Below are positions 41,401-56,400 of a stretch of 60,000 nucleotides of DNA, piece after piece; within the stretch, counting starts at the first letter, position 1, and each line of letters opens with the position of its first letter. The stretch spans positions 35,669,304-35,729,303 of the forward strand of contig NC_092671.1 of the NCBI RefSeq assembly GCF_964355755.1, in the 5' to 3' direction. The stretch comes from Antedon mediterranea. Lineage: Eukaryota; Echinodermata; Crinoidea; Comatulida; Antedonidae. Below the pieces are notes generated by a model. That model was not told the DNA's origin. It saw only the letters and a list, made by a program, of their open reading frames with translations, and did no database searches. The position numbers were made by a program, and so were the translations under genes.

Positions 41401-44400
41401 TAACATGTCACAAAGGTGTTAATCTCAGCTTCTTCTAAGCAAATTCTTTAATTAAGCAAACACATATTCATGCTACCAGGGTGTATAAGTGTATTAGGAT
41501 ATAATTTACTACATGTAGAGTATTAACACTTTGTTCTCCAGTGACATAAATCGAAAGATGATGTGTGCTTGGCATTACAAAATTAATTGATACGTTGACA
41601 CCATTTTTGTGTCGCACAAAATCTTGGGTAGAGTTTATAGCTTGGCATAAAGATACAAGTTCCAGTAATGCGGTTTCATGTGTGAAAAGAGGTGTGATGT
41701 GTTTTAATGATAATACACACCAAAAAATAGTCTCTCTCTTTAATTAAAAATTTTTCTTCCAATTTTTACAGACCAGTTTTATGTTACACTTTATTCAAAA
41801 CAATTCTCCTACCGTTGAATTTCCGTCGCACAAAGCGATTGAAATGTGAATATCAATTAACGTGAATAAATCTGCCTGGTTGAAAACTGACTTAAATGGG
41901 TTATGCGTTTATAAACCCTGCGATGGAAGATTGCACAAATGAACATTATTTTGTTGTCGTTTCTTTGTGTATCATTTCCCAGTTTCTAAGTGAATTTGCT
42001 AGTTTATGTAAAACTATGTTCTATAAATACATTGTCCGTAGGGAAATATAGAAGTACCTATTGTAATACCTATCCATTAAGTATTCCTATATATAGAAAT
42101 TACCGTCATAATAACAAATCTGAAGATAGCTTGCAACCAATCAATCCCTTTTGTAAACTAGAAATATTGTGCCTTTTAAGACTGATTTCAGATTTTCAAA
42201 ATTAGATTAATGTACTATTCAACATTCATGTACTATGTAGATGTAGGGCAACCCTTTTAATATAAAAGTCAATGCATGCATTTTCTCCCCAGTAAAGTGG
42301 ATATCAAGAGCAATTTTTTATTAATATTTTGTGATAATCTAGGCCATTTTTGCATTTAACACTAAAGTCAATGAGGTTAAGTATGTAGGATAGTATTAAT
42401 ATACAGTGTATTAAATATATTTTGCAAATGTTAGACTTTTCTATACTGTAGCTGCAGGCTTGATATTATAGAAACATTAAAACACAAATGTATTAAATTA
42501 CCGGTTGCACAGTAATTTCATATGTATCGCATTGACTTCTAATGTCTAGTTTATTGTACAGTTACATTTTCTGAATGTTATTTGGAACAAGGTAGCATAT
42601 TCCATATTTGCAATACTGTATGTAAACATTCATTCATATTTTCAGTTCTTCTCTGTTTTTATGAAAAGGAAGAATCAATCTCCTGAAAAAAAAAAATCAA
42701 ATTTTATTTCTACTTGTGTATTTGTGTCTATGATGATTTGTTGGTAGTTGGCTATAACAAAAAGTGGCAAAGTTAGATAACAGGCTATTTCTGTTGTCAA
42801 ATGACTTTAGCGAACTAATTGCCTGATGGATATTTAACATTAGGTTAGACATTTAAAATTGCCTGATGGATATTTAACATTAGGTTAGACATTCCAAAGG
42901 TTAATTATAAGCAAGTTGTACAATGTGCCATCGGCCTACTAAGTAAATGTTGTTAATGCCGTACTTGATTGTCTATTTACTGTTTTTTAAAGTACCTATT
43001 ACATCATTTACTTACATTATACTACATGTTATAGCATGACTACATGTTTACACATACCCTTGTTCTGTAGGTCAATATTTCTATACTCTACTGTGTCATA
43101 GGTCATAGGTCATATGCACTCATCCTTTTCTTTTTTTTTTCAAATGCATGCCCTTTCTGCATGAGATTTCTGATGAATTCATGATCTTAAGATCTGTCTA
43201 CACTATTTGACAAAAACATGTGATATGCCCAAATATGGACATTATGTCATACCACTACCATATTTGGGCATATCACTACCATATTTGGGCACATCACTAC
43301 CATATTTGGGCATATAACTACCATTTTGGGCACATCACACTTTTTTTGTCAAACTAGTTTCATCGTGTAGACAGAGCTTTAAGCAAGATCTTCCAACCCT
43401 GTAATATCCAGTTGTTTCTTTTTAGCATTTCTAGTGCGAATTCCTAGTAGGGCAGATTGGATCGGCAGTTCTAGTAATTATTATTAAAATGTCTTTAGTT
43501 TTACAATAACCAAATAAACCTTTGTTTGAACTTCAACTATAAATTTCTGATTTATGAGTTTTATAATTAAATCATATATTTGCCATTGCAACATGCCCTG
43601 TTAAAATTAATATTTCTGATGATAGTTATGCCTAATACTAATAGTATATATTACTATATATCATACAAAAACAAGCATGTATTACAGAAATGCTACTGGC
43701 GACTATGGCAATGGTACATTAAATACAAAATACTCCACACGTGACTAGATCGTAAATTGATGCTATGTATCAATATCTGTCGTTAAAATAGCCTTTCACC
43801 TACTATGTAGTACAATGTATGCACCATCAGGTTTTATATCATGCTACACTCGTTAAAGTTTGCACACCATTACCTTTACTATTTTTCTTTTTGACACGAT
43901 GAAGTAGAAGACCTCGAAATGTTTGAATGTGATGCTTTTAAATGTAAAACTATGTCAAACAAAAATATGTTAATTAATACCTTTTTTTTTCTTTTTTTTC
44001 ATAATTTGAACAAACAAAATGAATAGTGTTTTCTTTTTGCTGATTTGTTTTATTCTATTCAGTCAAACCACACCATTGGTTTTTGTTGCATGCAACGCGA
44101 CTCTACAGCTCACTATGTCGGTCGGTCGTTGGTCTAACTTGAGCACACGACTGCAGCCATGTATATATGGTGTACATCAAAATCTTTAGTACAGATAGGC
44201 CTATAGATAAAATCATGAGAGTGGTTTTTATTTGTCTAGTAAATCTTGCATAGTATGTGAGTTCATTCTAATATTGCACATGATCTCTTTAACCTTATCT
44301 ATAAAAAATGTAACCTTTATTTATACAAAAATGTAACCTTAATTTATGCTTGAAAACAAATACCTTACCCCCTTACATATTTAAATGTACCTTCTGAATA

Positions 44401-47400
44401 ATATAATGTTATGAATATGTTACTGATACTTTGGAGGCATATTGATGCTGTAGTGATTTTGATTGTTTTATGTAATTGGTACCAGCTTTCATTTTGTTTA
44501 TCTGTTTAATAGAACACGTCTCTTTTGGATTGTGAAATAATAAGAAATATAAATTTTGTTTCAGTACAACTTTTCAGAATTTTAAATTATCATCTGCACC
44601 AGAATGATCTACAAACATTTAAAACATTTTTAAATGTCCTAGATATTCTTGACATAAAACACATAAACATCACATTCAAGTCAAGAGCACATTCTTCTTT
44701 TAAATTCGTGAAAAATGAGTGCGCAACATTTAGATATGTTTTGATCAATTCCTTATAATTTTTTCTCACGTTTAGTGTGATGCGTTTTATGGCTTTAATA
44801 GTGTGTAACGAGCTTAATGACATTTTGATAGAAACGTCCATGGTCATAAGTTCAACATTTTATTTCTTTTACGATTACTCAGCTATGGTTTCAATATTTC
44901 AATTAAATTTATACAAATTAATCTTTTCATTGATTTTATTTTCCAATTAATAATTAGAAGATGGAATAAATATTTTCATTTTAAAATGTAAAAATAAAAA
45001 AATACTATTTATATTGATCATTAATTTGTTTGGTTTTGCTAAAAGGATTGATGATGTAATGATTTAATACATTATACAGTACATGATAAAACTTGTCAGG
45101 CGTTGAATGCAAATTTTACAAACATTGTAGTTTTTATAATGGTTTTTCTAGATGTTACATGTATTTTTAAGTTTTTATATCTGTAAAATTATACTCATTT
45201 CAGCATTTGGCTGCCTGTATGATTTATTTGATTAAATAAATATACCTTGAATAAAAAACAATGAACAGTACCACCAAAAATAAGAAGATTATGTAAAGGC
45301 AAAATAAAAAGAACAAGTTTTGCCAATTCAATTGATGTTCAGTTCTTACCCAATGTGGACTGACATAGTACTACTTAAAGGAGATGAGCTTTATTGGACT
45401 CATCTAGTCCAAACATAACTTTAAATATGAAATATCATATCTGAAAAAAACTATTGATACATTTTAAAAAAATGTTTCCTTTTTTAGCATTCTAAAGTTT
45501 CTAAATTGGTCTTCTTGTTAAAAGTAGACAAATTTAACTATTACAAATGAGATTCTTTTCAAAAGACGTAATTGAGATGGAGCGTATGGTCCCCTGAAGT
45601 GTCATTGTTAGAAATCTGTTTTCTACGACCACTTTACGATTAGCCGGCTGTAAACACTTGTAAGCCAGTGAAAATTTATAGCTTTTACGTTTTGCCTTTA
45701 TTCCGATGCTAAAATGTTTACACTATTTGCGAAAGAGCATGCATTTGTTAAGAATTCTCTTTGAAAACAAATTAAGATAAAAAGAAACCTGTACTGAAAT
45801 TAGTTGTGGCTTAACTTCACAACTGATTTTCTCATTTTAGCTTTCTGGTATTTAACCTTTCATCTGATAAGCAAAATATAAATACTTCTTACAAATTACA
45901 CAGTATTCAATTAATCCAGAAATTGGATTTTGTTTTTTCTGATTCTGTACTTTAGTTTTTTAGTAATACTTGTATTGTTCATTTCTAAATGAACAATTAA
46001 AATTGTCCAATATCTATTTTTATTTTTAAAACGTACCAACTTTTGGAATGTATTAATTCCTTGTCAGGCTGCCACCAAACACTTGTCTGTCTGCCACCAA
46101 ACACTTGTCTGCGTGCCACCAAACACTTTTCTGTCTGCCACCAAACACTGTCTGTCTGCCACCAAACACTCATTCATCTGTCTATAAAAGGGACTGATCA
46201 GTAAACCTCCTACTCTTCCGAAAGATGCACTGGGTTCATGAGCTTATTTTTATTTATGACTCTTTTTGTTGTTTCATTTCCATGGATACACAAAGCTCAC
46301 TACATCAAGGCATTTGTAGTTCATACAAACTGCATTGTTTACTGTGGAAGGCTAGACATAGTGTAAATTACGTTTTAGTACACTTCACACTACTATAGTA
46401 GTATGTGCGAGATTGGTCAAATGTTTGCAGTATTTCATTACTTATAAATTGTATACAAACCTGTATTTAGCACACCCACAATGATATTTTTAAATGTTTA
46501 ATGTTCATTAATACATAAAATGATACCCAAAGGAAATACGAAAATATTCACCGTAAAACTGTGAATCCCGAGATAGTTGTTAGTGATTTCTCCTAAATAT
46601 AGATTTTAAACTTAATAGCATTCTGAGGCGCTAAAAAGATATCGAGAGTTTTTATAGCGATGTAACATGACCTTATTTTTTTGCATAATAATAAGTGAAT
46701 TATGGTAAATCCGCTGAGATCACCTCTTAAAAAATGAAATTGCGAATACACTTTTGTATTGATATATAGATTTACATTTTCTGATGATATGCTTTCATCT
46801 TAACGCAGTGTAAATAAGATAACATTTAGAGTGTCTTGTTGTGCTATCAGGAGAATTGTTTAAGATGATACATTAATTAGCACTCTCATAACTTTACCTT
46901 CATCATAGATGTTTTATGAGGTTATTTATTTATTACTTTGTCTTGTGGATGATTTACCTATACAGGTATCACTTAGGTATGATTTAATATGTCCTGAGGG
47001 AAAATTGTCACAAATTTGATTTATGATCGACATGAAACATTTGAAATGCCGGCCGCGTTTACTGTTTTTCTTTTAATTAACAATTGTCGGTAAATTTAAG
47101 CAACCATTGTGTTGTTTTTTTATTCATTGCAAGTATAGCATGTTTTTTCAAACACAAACCTACTTTTTAACAGGGACATAGTTCATTCAAGTTTTTTTAG
47201 TAATATATTATTATTATTATTTTGTCTTGAAAAAAATACTTTTTTAATCATTAAAATAATTCTAATAATTAGATAGTAAAATGACAACTAACAATGTGAA
47301 TATATGGCATTTAATCAATCGCCACTCTCTAATGTCACACATATTGATACATCAATTATTCTTTAAACTGTTAAACTCGGATTCTTTGCGAAATATAAAA

Positions 47401-50400
47401 TACCAAGAAATACCTTATATAATGAACAAGATCTTTTCACTATTGGTCTTACAAAAATAGTAAAACAAATGTTGTAGAAAAAATCATTCAAATATAAGAA
47501 AACCATGAATACAGGAGGATGATATTGGAAACAAAATGTGAAAAACTAATTTACAAAGATTACTGATATATTTTTTTTTGTTTTTGGGCAGAATGAAAAA
47601 AGGGGGAAAGCAATATGATTAAAGAAATGACATATGAAGATGTTTAGCTAAAAGACAATATTACTGATTATTTGTAATGTATTTAATTATGGTATGAAAT
47701 AATAATAGTGGTGGTTCATGCCACAAAAGAGAAACAAAAAAGAGTATTTCAAGAAGTAACCATTGTTAATTTAGACCTGCTTCTGCTGGCTAGAGAATAT
47801 AACTATTTTATTTTCACAAATTAACGGGTTCATGTCTCTGCAGCAGAAACTCATTAATTATAAATAATTGAGCTACTACTTAATGACCAGTAAATTTATG
47901 TTTGGTCATTACAAGTTTAGATGGACTTGCCACTATTTGTAAACTTTGTTACTATCTGTTTATGACTTGTTTAATTTCAGTGTCAGTCTCAGTATTCATT
48001 TCTTAATCAGTGATGTACAACACTTAAAGGGTTTACTTTCGGGTTGAGACTTTTATTCTTAGTTACATTATATAATCAATTGTGACTTGGTGCCACAAGA
48101 CATAATAGTAATGGTAAATAATAGGAAAAAGTAACATAACTTTTGTTTAATTCAAAACTATTTCTCTTTACAAGCGGTACCATGATGACTTATAATTGTT
48201 AAGCCGGCAAAATGTGTAATATATCCAATACCCAAATAGTATGCATTCGATTAACTTTTTAATTTAAATTATTTTTAGATAAAGACAATTAATAGTAAAT
48301 ACAGTTTGCCAAAATTTAAGTATACATTTATGAAATTTCTTCAATTTTGGTGAAATTTCCATTAATTAATTCTATACCACTTTAATGGATTATTTTATTT
48401 ACTACTTGAGTGTGGTATCATCATATCAATATACTGTATGGTTGCAAATTCTTATTTTATATTTTGTTACACTATCTTATATTCTAAACAATAGAAATAA
48501 TTCAAGCACTACCTGAATTTCCCTTTAAACATTCAATCATGTTCTAGTCACTCAGCTCTTGTCAAATGACCAGCCAGCGTGGTCATTAACCTATAGCTAT
48601 ATTCCTTTCAGCGTACGAATAAAACACACCATAAGAAGCTCATAAATGTATTTACATTCTAATACAACTCATTTATTCAGTTGTGCCATTATTTAACAGA
48701 ACTTATACATAATTAACAGAACTTAATGATATAGCTAGGGAAGCTTTCTTGTTGTGGAAATTTAATGGGAAACCTAGACATGGTCCTTTATTTGATACCA
48801 TGAAAGTTGCTAGATCTCGTTTTAAACTGGCTCTTCGGAACTGCAGACAGAATGAAGAGCAACTTCGAGCTGATAAGATTGCGAACTCTTATATTAATAA
48901 CGATTTTAACAGTTTTTGGAATAACGTAAAGCGTATGAACAACTCATCTTCTGGTTCATCTAACATTATTAATGATGTTAGAGGGGATAATAATATATGT
49001 AAAACATGGGCTGATCATTATGAGAAGCTTTTCAATTGTGTTAACAATGATACTCATAGAATTTATGTTGAAAGACATCTTAATGAAATTAATGTATCTG
49101 CTTTTGATGATAAAATTTGTACTGATAGTAATATATTGTATAGTATAAATAAGCTCAATAGTGGTAAATCCCCTGGGTTTGACGGGCTTAGTGCAGAGCA
49201 TTTGAAGTATGCTTCAAAACATGTTATTACTTTACTTAGTTTATGTTTTAATGCTATGTGTATCCACGGCCATGTCACTGATGAAATGGTACGAGTTGTA
49301 CTGGTGCCTATAATTAAGAGTAAATCTGGTGACATTACGAGTATGGATAATTATAGGCCTACTGTATAGCTCTTGCTTCTGTTGTATCTAAGATATTTGA
49401 AACATTGTTAATCAATTATTGTGGAGATACCCTTAAGTCAGGGGATCACCAGTTTGCTTTTAAAAGTCAACACTCCACGGATACTTGTATCTTTGTTTTT
49501 AAGCAGATAGTGGATTACTATAATAGGAATTGGAGCCCCGTATTTACTTGTTTTCTTGACGCGAGTAAAGCGTTCGACCGAGTCAATCACTGGTCACTGT
49601 ACAGGCAATTAATTATGAGAGAAACAAACATTATTGCTATTAGACTTCTAAAATCTTGGTATGAGAATCAACGATTTTTTGTTAGATGGGGTAACTCTAT
49701 GTCTTCAGGTTTTAAAGTTACCAATGGCGTTAGACAGGGTGGTGTTATGTCTCCTCTGTTATATAATGTTTACATTGACAATTTAAACAGTATGCTTAGT
49801 GATTGTAATTTTGGTTGTGAGCTCAATAATACAAAGTTCAACAACTTAAGTTATGCAGATGACATGGTGTTACTTGCGCCCTCTTTAGATGCCCTCCAAA
49901 AGATGGTTAACATATGTGAGGATTTTGCTAATGACTTTGATGTATTATATAATTCAAAAAAATCATGTGTTTTTGCCCTAGGAAAAGAAAACTGAATGGT
50001 AATTATGTTACTGTTCTATGTGGTAAAGAACTAAATTACGTTCAATCCACTACCTACCTTGGTTGTGTTATCAGCAATGATACTAGGGACGAACTGGATA
50101 TTAAAAGGCAATATCGATCAGTATGTATTAGAGGTAACTCTCTTTGTAGAAAATTTAGTAAATGCTCAACAGATGTTAAGATTACTTTGTTTAAGTCATA
50201 CTGTATTAGTATGTATTGTGCGGCCTTATGGTGCGATTTTAATATAAAAACTATAAAGTCATTACAGGTCTGTTATAATAACGCACTTAGAAAGATTTTA
50301 AGACGCTCAAGGAGCTGTAGTGCTAGTGCTATGTTTGTTGATAACCATGTTCCCTCCTTCTATGAGTACATTCGGAAATCAATTTTTTGTTTCAAAACAA

Positions 50401-53400
50401 AAATTGAAAAAAGCTGTAATACTTTAATTACATGTGTTTTTTCTCGTATTCTAAAAGATTCAAAGTTGCATAGAAAATGGACAGAACTTTTGTATATTTA
50501 ATCTCATGTATACTTTTACGTGTGTTAACTAGTATCAGTATAGCCATATAATGTGTTGTTTTTGTAAACTTTATGTGTTTCATATGGACAGTTTGTCTGA
50601 AATAAAGTTGAATTGAATTGAATTGAGTACATATAGTGTCCCCTATCAAGCAATACTTAGTGAAAATTTAGTGTTCAAATTATGATTAATTTGGTGTTTT
50701 TGATCCACCACAAATTCATACACATGACCAATACCTTTTCACTACCAAATTTGAGGTCCAATTTAAAAAAAAGAAGAACATTTAATAATTGTAAGTTTAA
50801 ATATACTGTATAATTGGGAGCCACTTGACCTTGTAATTCTACATATTCTACCATTTTTTTGTTTCACCAACAGGTGATAATGTTACATTTAGTTACAAAT
50901 TGTATACAATTTTTTAAATAATTAGTATAATTTTTAAAACATTTTCTCTCTCTCTTAGGTTCTGCATCAACTACCACCGAAGCAAAGACAAAAAGTTCCA
51001 TTTGATCTTGCAGACTCTGATCAGAGACAGGTACATGGATAACTTATATCAATGACATTTTAATTAACATTTCATAATCTTACTTATACTATAAATCATC
51101 ATCGAGCAGACGCATACAAGATGGAGTCCACAATTCAACACCACAAGTTTTTTTCTCAATAGCAGACACCTGCAAATCCACGCTATGATATTGGTTGGAT
51201 TTTCAGCCTTTGTTTTATTGTGAATAATTGTTCAGTTAAAGCTATTAATCATGTATTGGTACTAAAATCCCAATGCATTATAAATCTTATATGAATGTGG
51301 TCTATTATTTATATGCATATATCCTCTATGCTTTATGAAAATACTATATATAATATATAATATATAATAATAAGGAATTTGGTAATTAAAAAAAAGGAAT
51401 AGAAAAAAATGCAGCTCTAGCTTGTGAGTAGGAAAGCAAGGAATACAAATAATGAATGAAATGTTTTTATGAGTTGAAAGTGAACAACGAAACAGTCAGG
51501 ATTTCCAGATTTTATTCAATGAATCCACTGCTTCCATCTTGCATAAAACTGTTGAAAAAGTGGTTTTTGAATTTTAGCCACTGATGATCAGAGCAATTAT
51601 AAATCAATCTACAATTTGGTATTCGAATGTGCATCATTCACTAGCCAAGAGCGATAACAATTTTACTGCAAGTTTACTGCAGTAGTAAGTGGGTGAGTGG
51701 CCGAGCAGCCATAACCATAATTATGTAGCTATAATATCGGCAGGGGTTCGAAGCTCACTCACTCCATGGTTCTGGTGGTAGAACGAGTCTTCTCGGATAA
51801 GGACTATAAAGTGTACAGTAGGTCCAGTGTTAAAGAACCTAGTAAATCTTTTGAGACGAGTAGGGGGTTACCCTGGTGTATTAGTACATCACAGCCACTG
51901 ATCACTAACTGGGCTCTCTGGGAGACCAGTCTTTGACTGAAGAGGTCACCCAGTATAAAAAAAAATAAACTAAACTAATGCCAACAAAATGGGAGAAAAA
52001 CAATGCACAGCAGCACATGGTGAGCACAAAGACAAAAAGTTCCATTTGATCTTGGCAGAAAAAAATAATGCACAGCACATGATACAAAATCAACCAATCA
52101 AATGACAAGAATACACTTACAGTAGGTGCGAATAAAACAATATATGTTTCTGTTTGTCCTCATCTGTGGTCGCTTGGTTGAATACCGCAAGTATGTCGAC
52201 ACAAATTAGTGTGAACTGAAGAGGGCAGTATAATATATAATAAATTACCAGTATCAACAACAACACCAACATCAAAGACTATGTTTAATAAAGTGGGTCA
52301 CATCGATACAAGATACCACACCGACAAACATTTTCCAAGATTATTTGGGTCGAGATTTCAATAAAGAATTGTCTGATCCAGTCTTAACAAATAATTGCTG
52401 TTCTCCGTACTGGTTTCAAATTATCATATCTTAAGATTTAAATAGCTGCCTTCTGATATTTAATGTAACATGTAATTTAAACATGTAATTCAAAATAATG
52501 TTATTTTAATTTAAGATAGAAAATAATTTATATGTTGACCCTTCCCACTTATATTCCAACTTTCCTGGACTTTCTGCATTTTCACTCGACCTGAGGACGA
52601 TCAAAGCATATTGAACGAAACGTCGAGAAACTCAACAGTTCTTTTCAGAACTAATATACGTGGTGTACCGCAAACTTTATATCAACAACTTATATTCTAT
52701 TATATATATTTTCATTATTATTTAACTTTATTATTTTTGGATAATTCTATGTTTATATAAGGAATATTTGTTAAGCCTGGTTTCCATAAAATTGCTACAC
52801 GGTGTCGCCGACAGAGCGTAGTGATTCTATGGAAACGCTAGAATTTATCGGGGATCTAGTACGCGAACGCTAAATATTCTTTGGTACATGCATATACGAT
52901 TCATCGCTGACAAAATCGGCAAAGTTGAACATGGTTGAACTTTGCCGATTTGTCTGCGATGAATCGGGGAGACCTCCCCGATGCGCGTCGCAACATCTGC
53001 GCGTGTAGCGATTTCAATGGAAACGGTGTAGCGATTTTATGGAAACCAGGCTTTAGAAACACACATAAATGCTCACAGGACTAAAAGCATTCATAAGTCA
53101 TCTAAACTTCTATCGTGTCCTACCCTAACATAGCATTTATGTTCACTTTATTTTTCATCATATCCCCCCAGAAGTCCGTCAGTATTTTCTCTCTTTTTGT
53201 GTCTCTGACTATAAACACATAGTGTATACCACAAACATGTTGTTCCACATCGTTCAAACAACATTGTGTCATTATTTTTACTTATTTTCTCATAAATTTG
53301 ACTAAAGGTTATTTTCAAAGTTTAATTCCAAATATTACTTTAAGTCTCCAGCACTCTAAACCACAATGCTTTTCAGATATGAATTGTCAAGACAACGATG

Positions 53401-56400
53401 TACTAAATCTCCAACTCATTTTGTAGGATTTGGAAAAGCATTGGAAGGATCTGCATTCGTTGATTAACGATGACGTCGCAGATGATCGCACACGGTCAAA
53501 CACCACTTTCGAGATCAGAAAGTTGATTTCTCAGCTGTACATACAAACAGGACGGACTAAGGTAATGGGGATATGGTTTACTTCTATATTAACAGCTTTA
53601 TCTAATGCACAATGTCATAAATTAAATTAATCAAGAAATGTAATTGCAACTATGTCAATGCCTCGTTAGCGATACACACTGTATTAACTCTGACGAAATT
53701 CCAATAAGAATTGATGGTTGTCTCATCAACTTTTTCAAACACAGTTTGAAGTTTGTTAATTTCTATGAATTAATACATATATATTGTCTGTCTTTGTATT
53801 GTGGTGTTCATTGTAAGTTTTTTTAATGTATTTTATGAATGTTTTTAATCTATTGCTCAAAAAACAGGATCATATGTAAAACAGGTGCAATATACCTGAT
53901 ATTTTTATTCTGTATATAATATGTTCTAAATAAAAAATAAAAATAAAATAAAATAAAATTAAAATAAAACAAAAATAAAAGAATAGACGTTGTAGCTAGA
54001 ATGTGTAACATTTAAGAAATTTTTTATGAAATTGAAAACAATTTAAAAATACTACAAAAATGAATGAGAAATTATGATTAATGTTATTATTTTTGGCTAT
54101 TGAAATTTTGGAAGAATTAATTTTTGAAAAAGGTTGCAAATTACCTGAGTGTAAGACAATTTAATGGTGCTTATTACCATTTAGTTTTAGTTTATGAACG
54201 TAAGAGGAACAAAGGTTAAAAACATGACGTGAGATATGAAGGTGTTAGAATCATAAAAACATTATAGATGTACTTTAAAAAATAACAAGGATTTATAGTG
54301 GATTATACACTATGCATAGTGTCCATGTATAATGTGTGATTGAGAGAGTACACAAACACCAGGATTTGAAATGCATTTAAAAAGACTAACGCCTTTACAA
54401 AATGTGACAAGTTGATCGTTAAATCGCTCTAGGTGCAGGCTTTTTTAAATGATTTACTAGTTTTTGGAATTAGCCAAAGTGAATAGTTCCTTTTTAATGT
54501 ACTTAAATGTGTATCAGGAAAGCAGATAATGCTATCAAGGGGACCTTTTAAACTTGTATAATAGTGTAAATTTTGTATATATGTATATAATAAGTCCTGA
54601 TAACATTAAACTCTGGCAGATCCATGACTTTCCTTGAAAAATACCCTAATCTATCAATCAAAGAGAATTATATATTTGAGAAAAAAAAAATGTTTATGTG
54701 TTAAGTTTAGAAAAGTCTTTTAACTTATTGATTTAACTTTTTATTTTTCAAGCGGCTGAACTTGACTAGTTGTGACTATTTGTTTAGCCCTTCCTATGAT
54801 TTAATATGTTTTTATTTATGTTTACAATATTTATACTTTATTTTTGGGTAAATAAAAGCAAAAAAAGAAAGAATAATATATCAATTTAAAACTGATTTTT
54901 TCTTCTTTTTTTTTTCATTTAAAATGTTTTACATTATATATTACACTTAATATAGTTATTTATATTTATTTGTTGTATTCATGGAAGCTGATGGCACATT
55001 TGGGTTTGGTAACTGGAAAATTGAAACACATTTTGTTGCTTTAGTACTTTTATATCAGAGAGAGTGGTTTTTAGCTGTTTTGATCCACGATTGTATTGTT
55101 TTTACAATGGCGTCTGAAGTATTGGTTCATGAATGAGTGTCTAGTTGTTGTAAGCGAGTAGTACTGTATCTTCTACTAGATCCCTGTTTCTATAAATAAA
55201 ACAACAATCATGCTTCTCAACCAAACTACTGCTTCGAGATATTTGAATATTATATTCCTTTTTAATTTTCCCAGAAAGATATATCTGTTATCTGGTTTCC
55301 TAGAGCAGAGATTAAACTTGTCTGATTCAGACATTCTATCAATGTCTTTACTAATCTTAATTAATCAAATGTACTATACAAAAAAATCCCAATAGTTTTT
55401 CATATGAATTTGTATTTTCTCATTAATTTATTTGTTTGCCATTCAACACCCTAGCAAATGAATGACACTTTATCATAATAAACTGTAGATATATTTTAGA
55501 AAAGAAACATAACAATGTGATACATATGATACTAAATTTTAAACTAATATTTTGAGAGTTAAACCAAATATGTTTTACATATTTCTATATACCCAACTAT
55601 ATTGTAAGCTGTATGTGGTAATTCTACTGTGTGTATATTATTTATTCTACAATGACATTTTTTTCTGTGAGAAATTCAAGAAGATTAAGTCTGGGGCTTT
55701 TATGGATAAATTCGACTCTCTCTTGTTTTGTTAGACCAGCATAATATAGTTGGCCAAGGTGTAAATATAAAAACATGAATTCAACAGAACTCAAATACAT
55801 TAATATTAAAGATGAGTGTTTCAATGATTAATGTAACACTGAAAAGTCTGTATATATTTTTTTTATATTAAATTGTTATTTGGAAATAAAAATTTAATTC
55901 AAAATATTATTTTGAATTTTATTTTTATTCCCAGATTATGTAATGTCTTAATGTAGTAATATATTTAGATTCTATATTATTGAAGCTGGGCTTAATTAAT
56001 ATTTAAAATTCAGTTTCTTAAAAAAGAAATTACTGATTGAATTTTCCAGATTGGAGCTGTGTGTGATTACATTTCGATGATGCTTGATAATCCAGGTCTA
56101 AAGTTTCTTGTCTTTGCTCACCACAAAGATGTCCTCACAGCTATCTGTCAGACAATAATGAAACATAATCGAGAGAAAAAGGAAGATGTTCAGTATATCC
56201 GCATCGATGGAGATGTCCCCAGTTTAGACAGAATGGTAAAGTTAAATCAGATGAAAGGTTGGGTTTTGTACGACGATAATGAAAATGCAGAAATAAATGA
56301 ACCGAGTAATGCGTTGTCATAGATAAACTTCACTCATGACCTCAATTAGATAACCCCAAAAAAATGAGTTCTCAGTTATGATTCAAATAAACATTTTGAA

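Larger units (their letters stand above)
40824..50958 (+). other. 10.1 kb intron
   Basis: It contains a 40-bp tandem duplication (42817-42896), a MITE (43190-43378), a CCGACC-type dispersed repeat end (44085-44175), another repeat end (45170-45230), a 22-bp minisatellite (46070-46170) and a LINE (48700-50626). In 40830-42800 and 46180-48690 I see only AT-rich intronic sequence. The short ORFs in those stretches have no recognisable content. Confidence 0.78.
51031..53426 (+). other. 2.4 kb intron
   Basis: It contains a family-1 SINE (51693-51977), a probable Penelope-like fragment (52560-52700) and a PIF/Harbinger-type MITE (52774-53052). The remainder is AT-rich with no coding signal. Confidence 0.8.
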
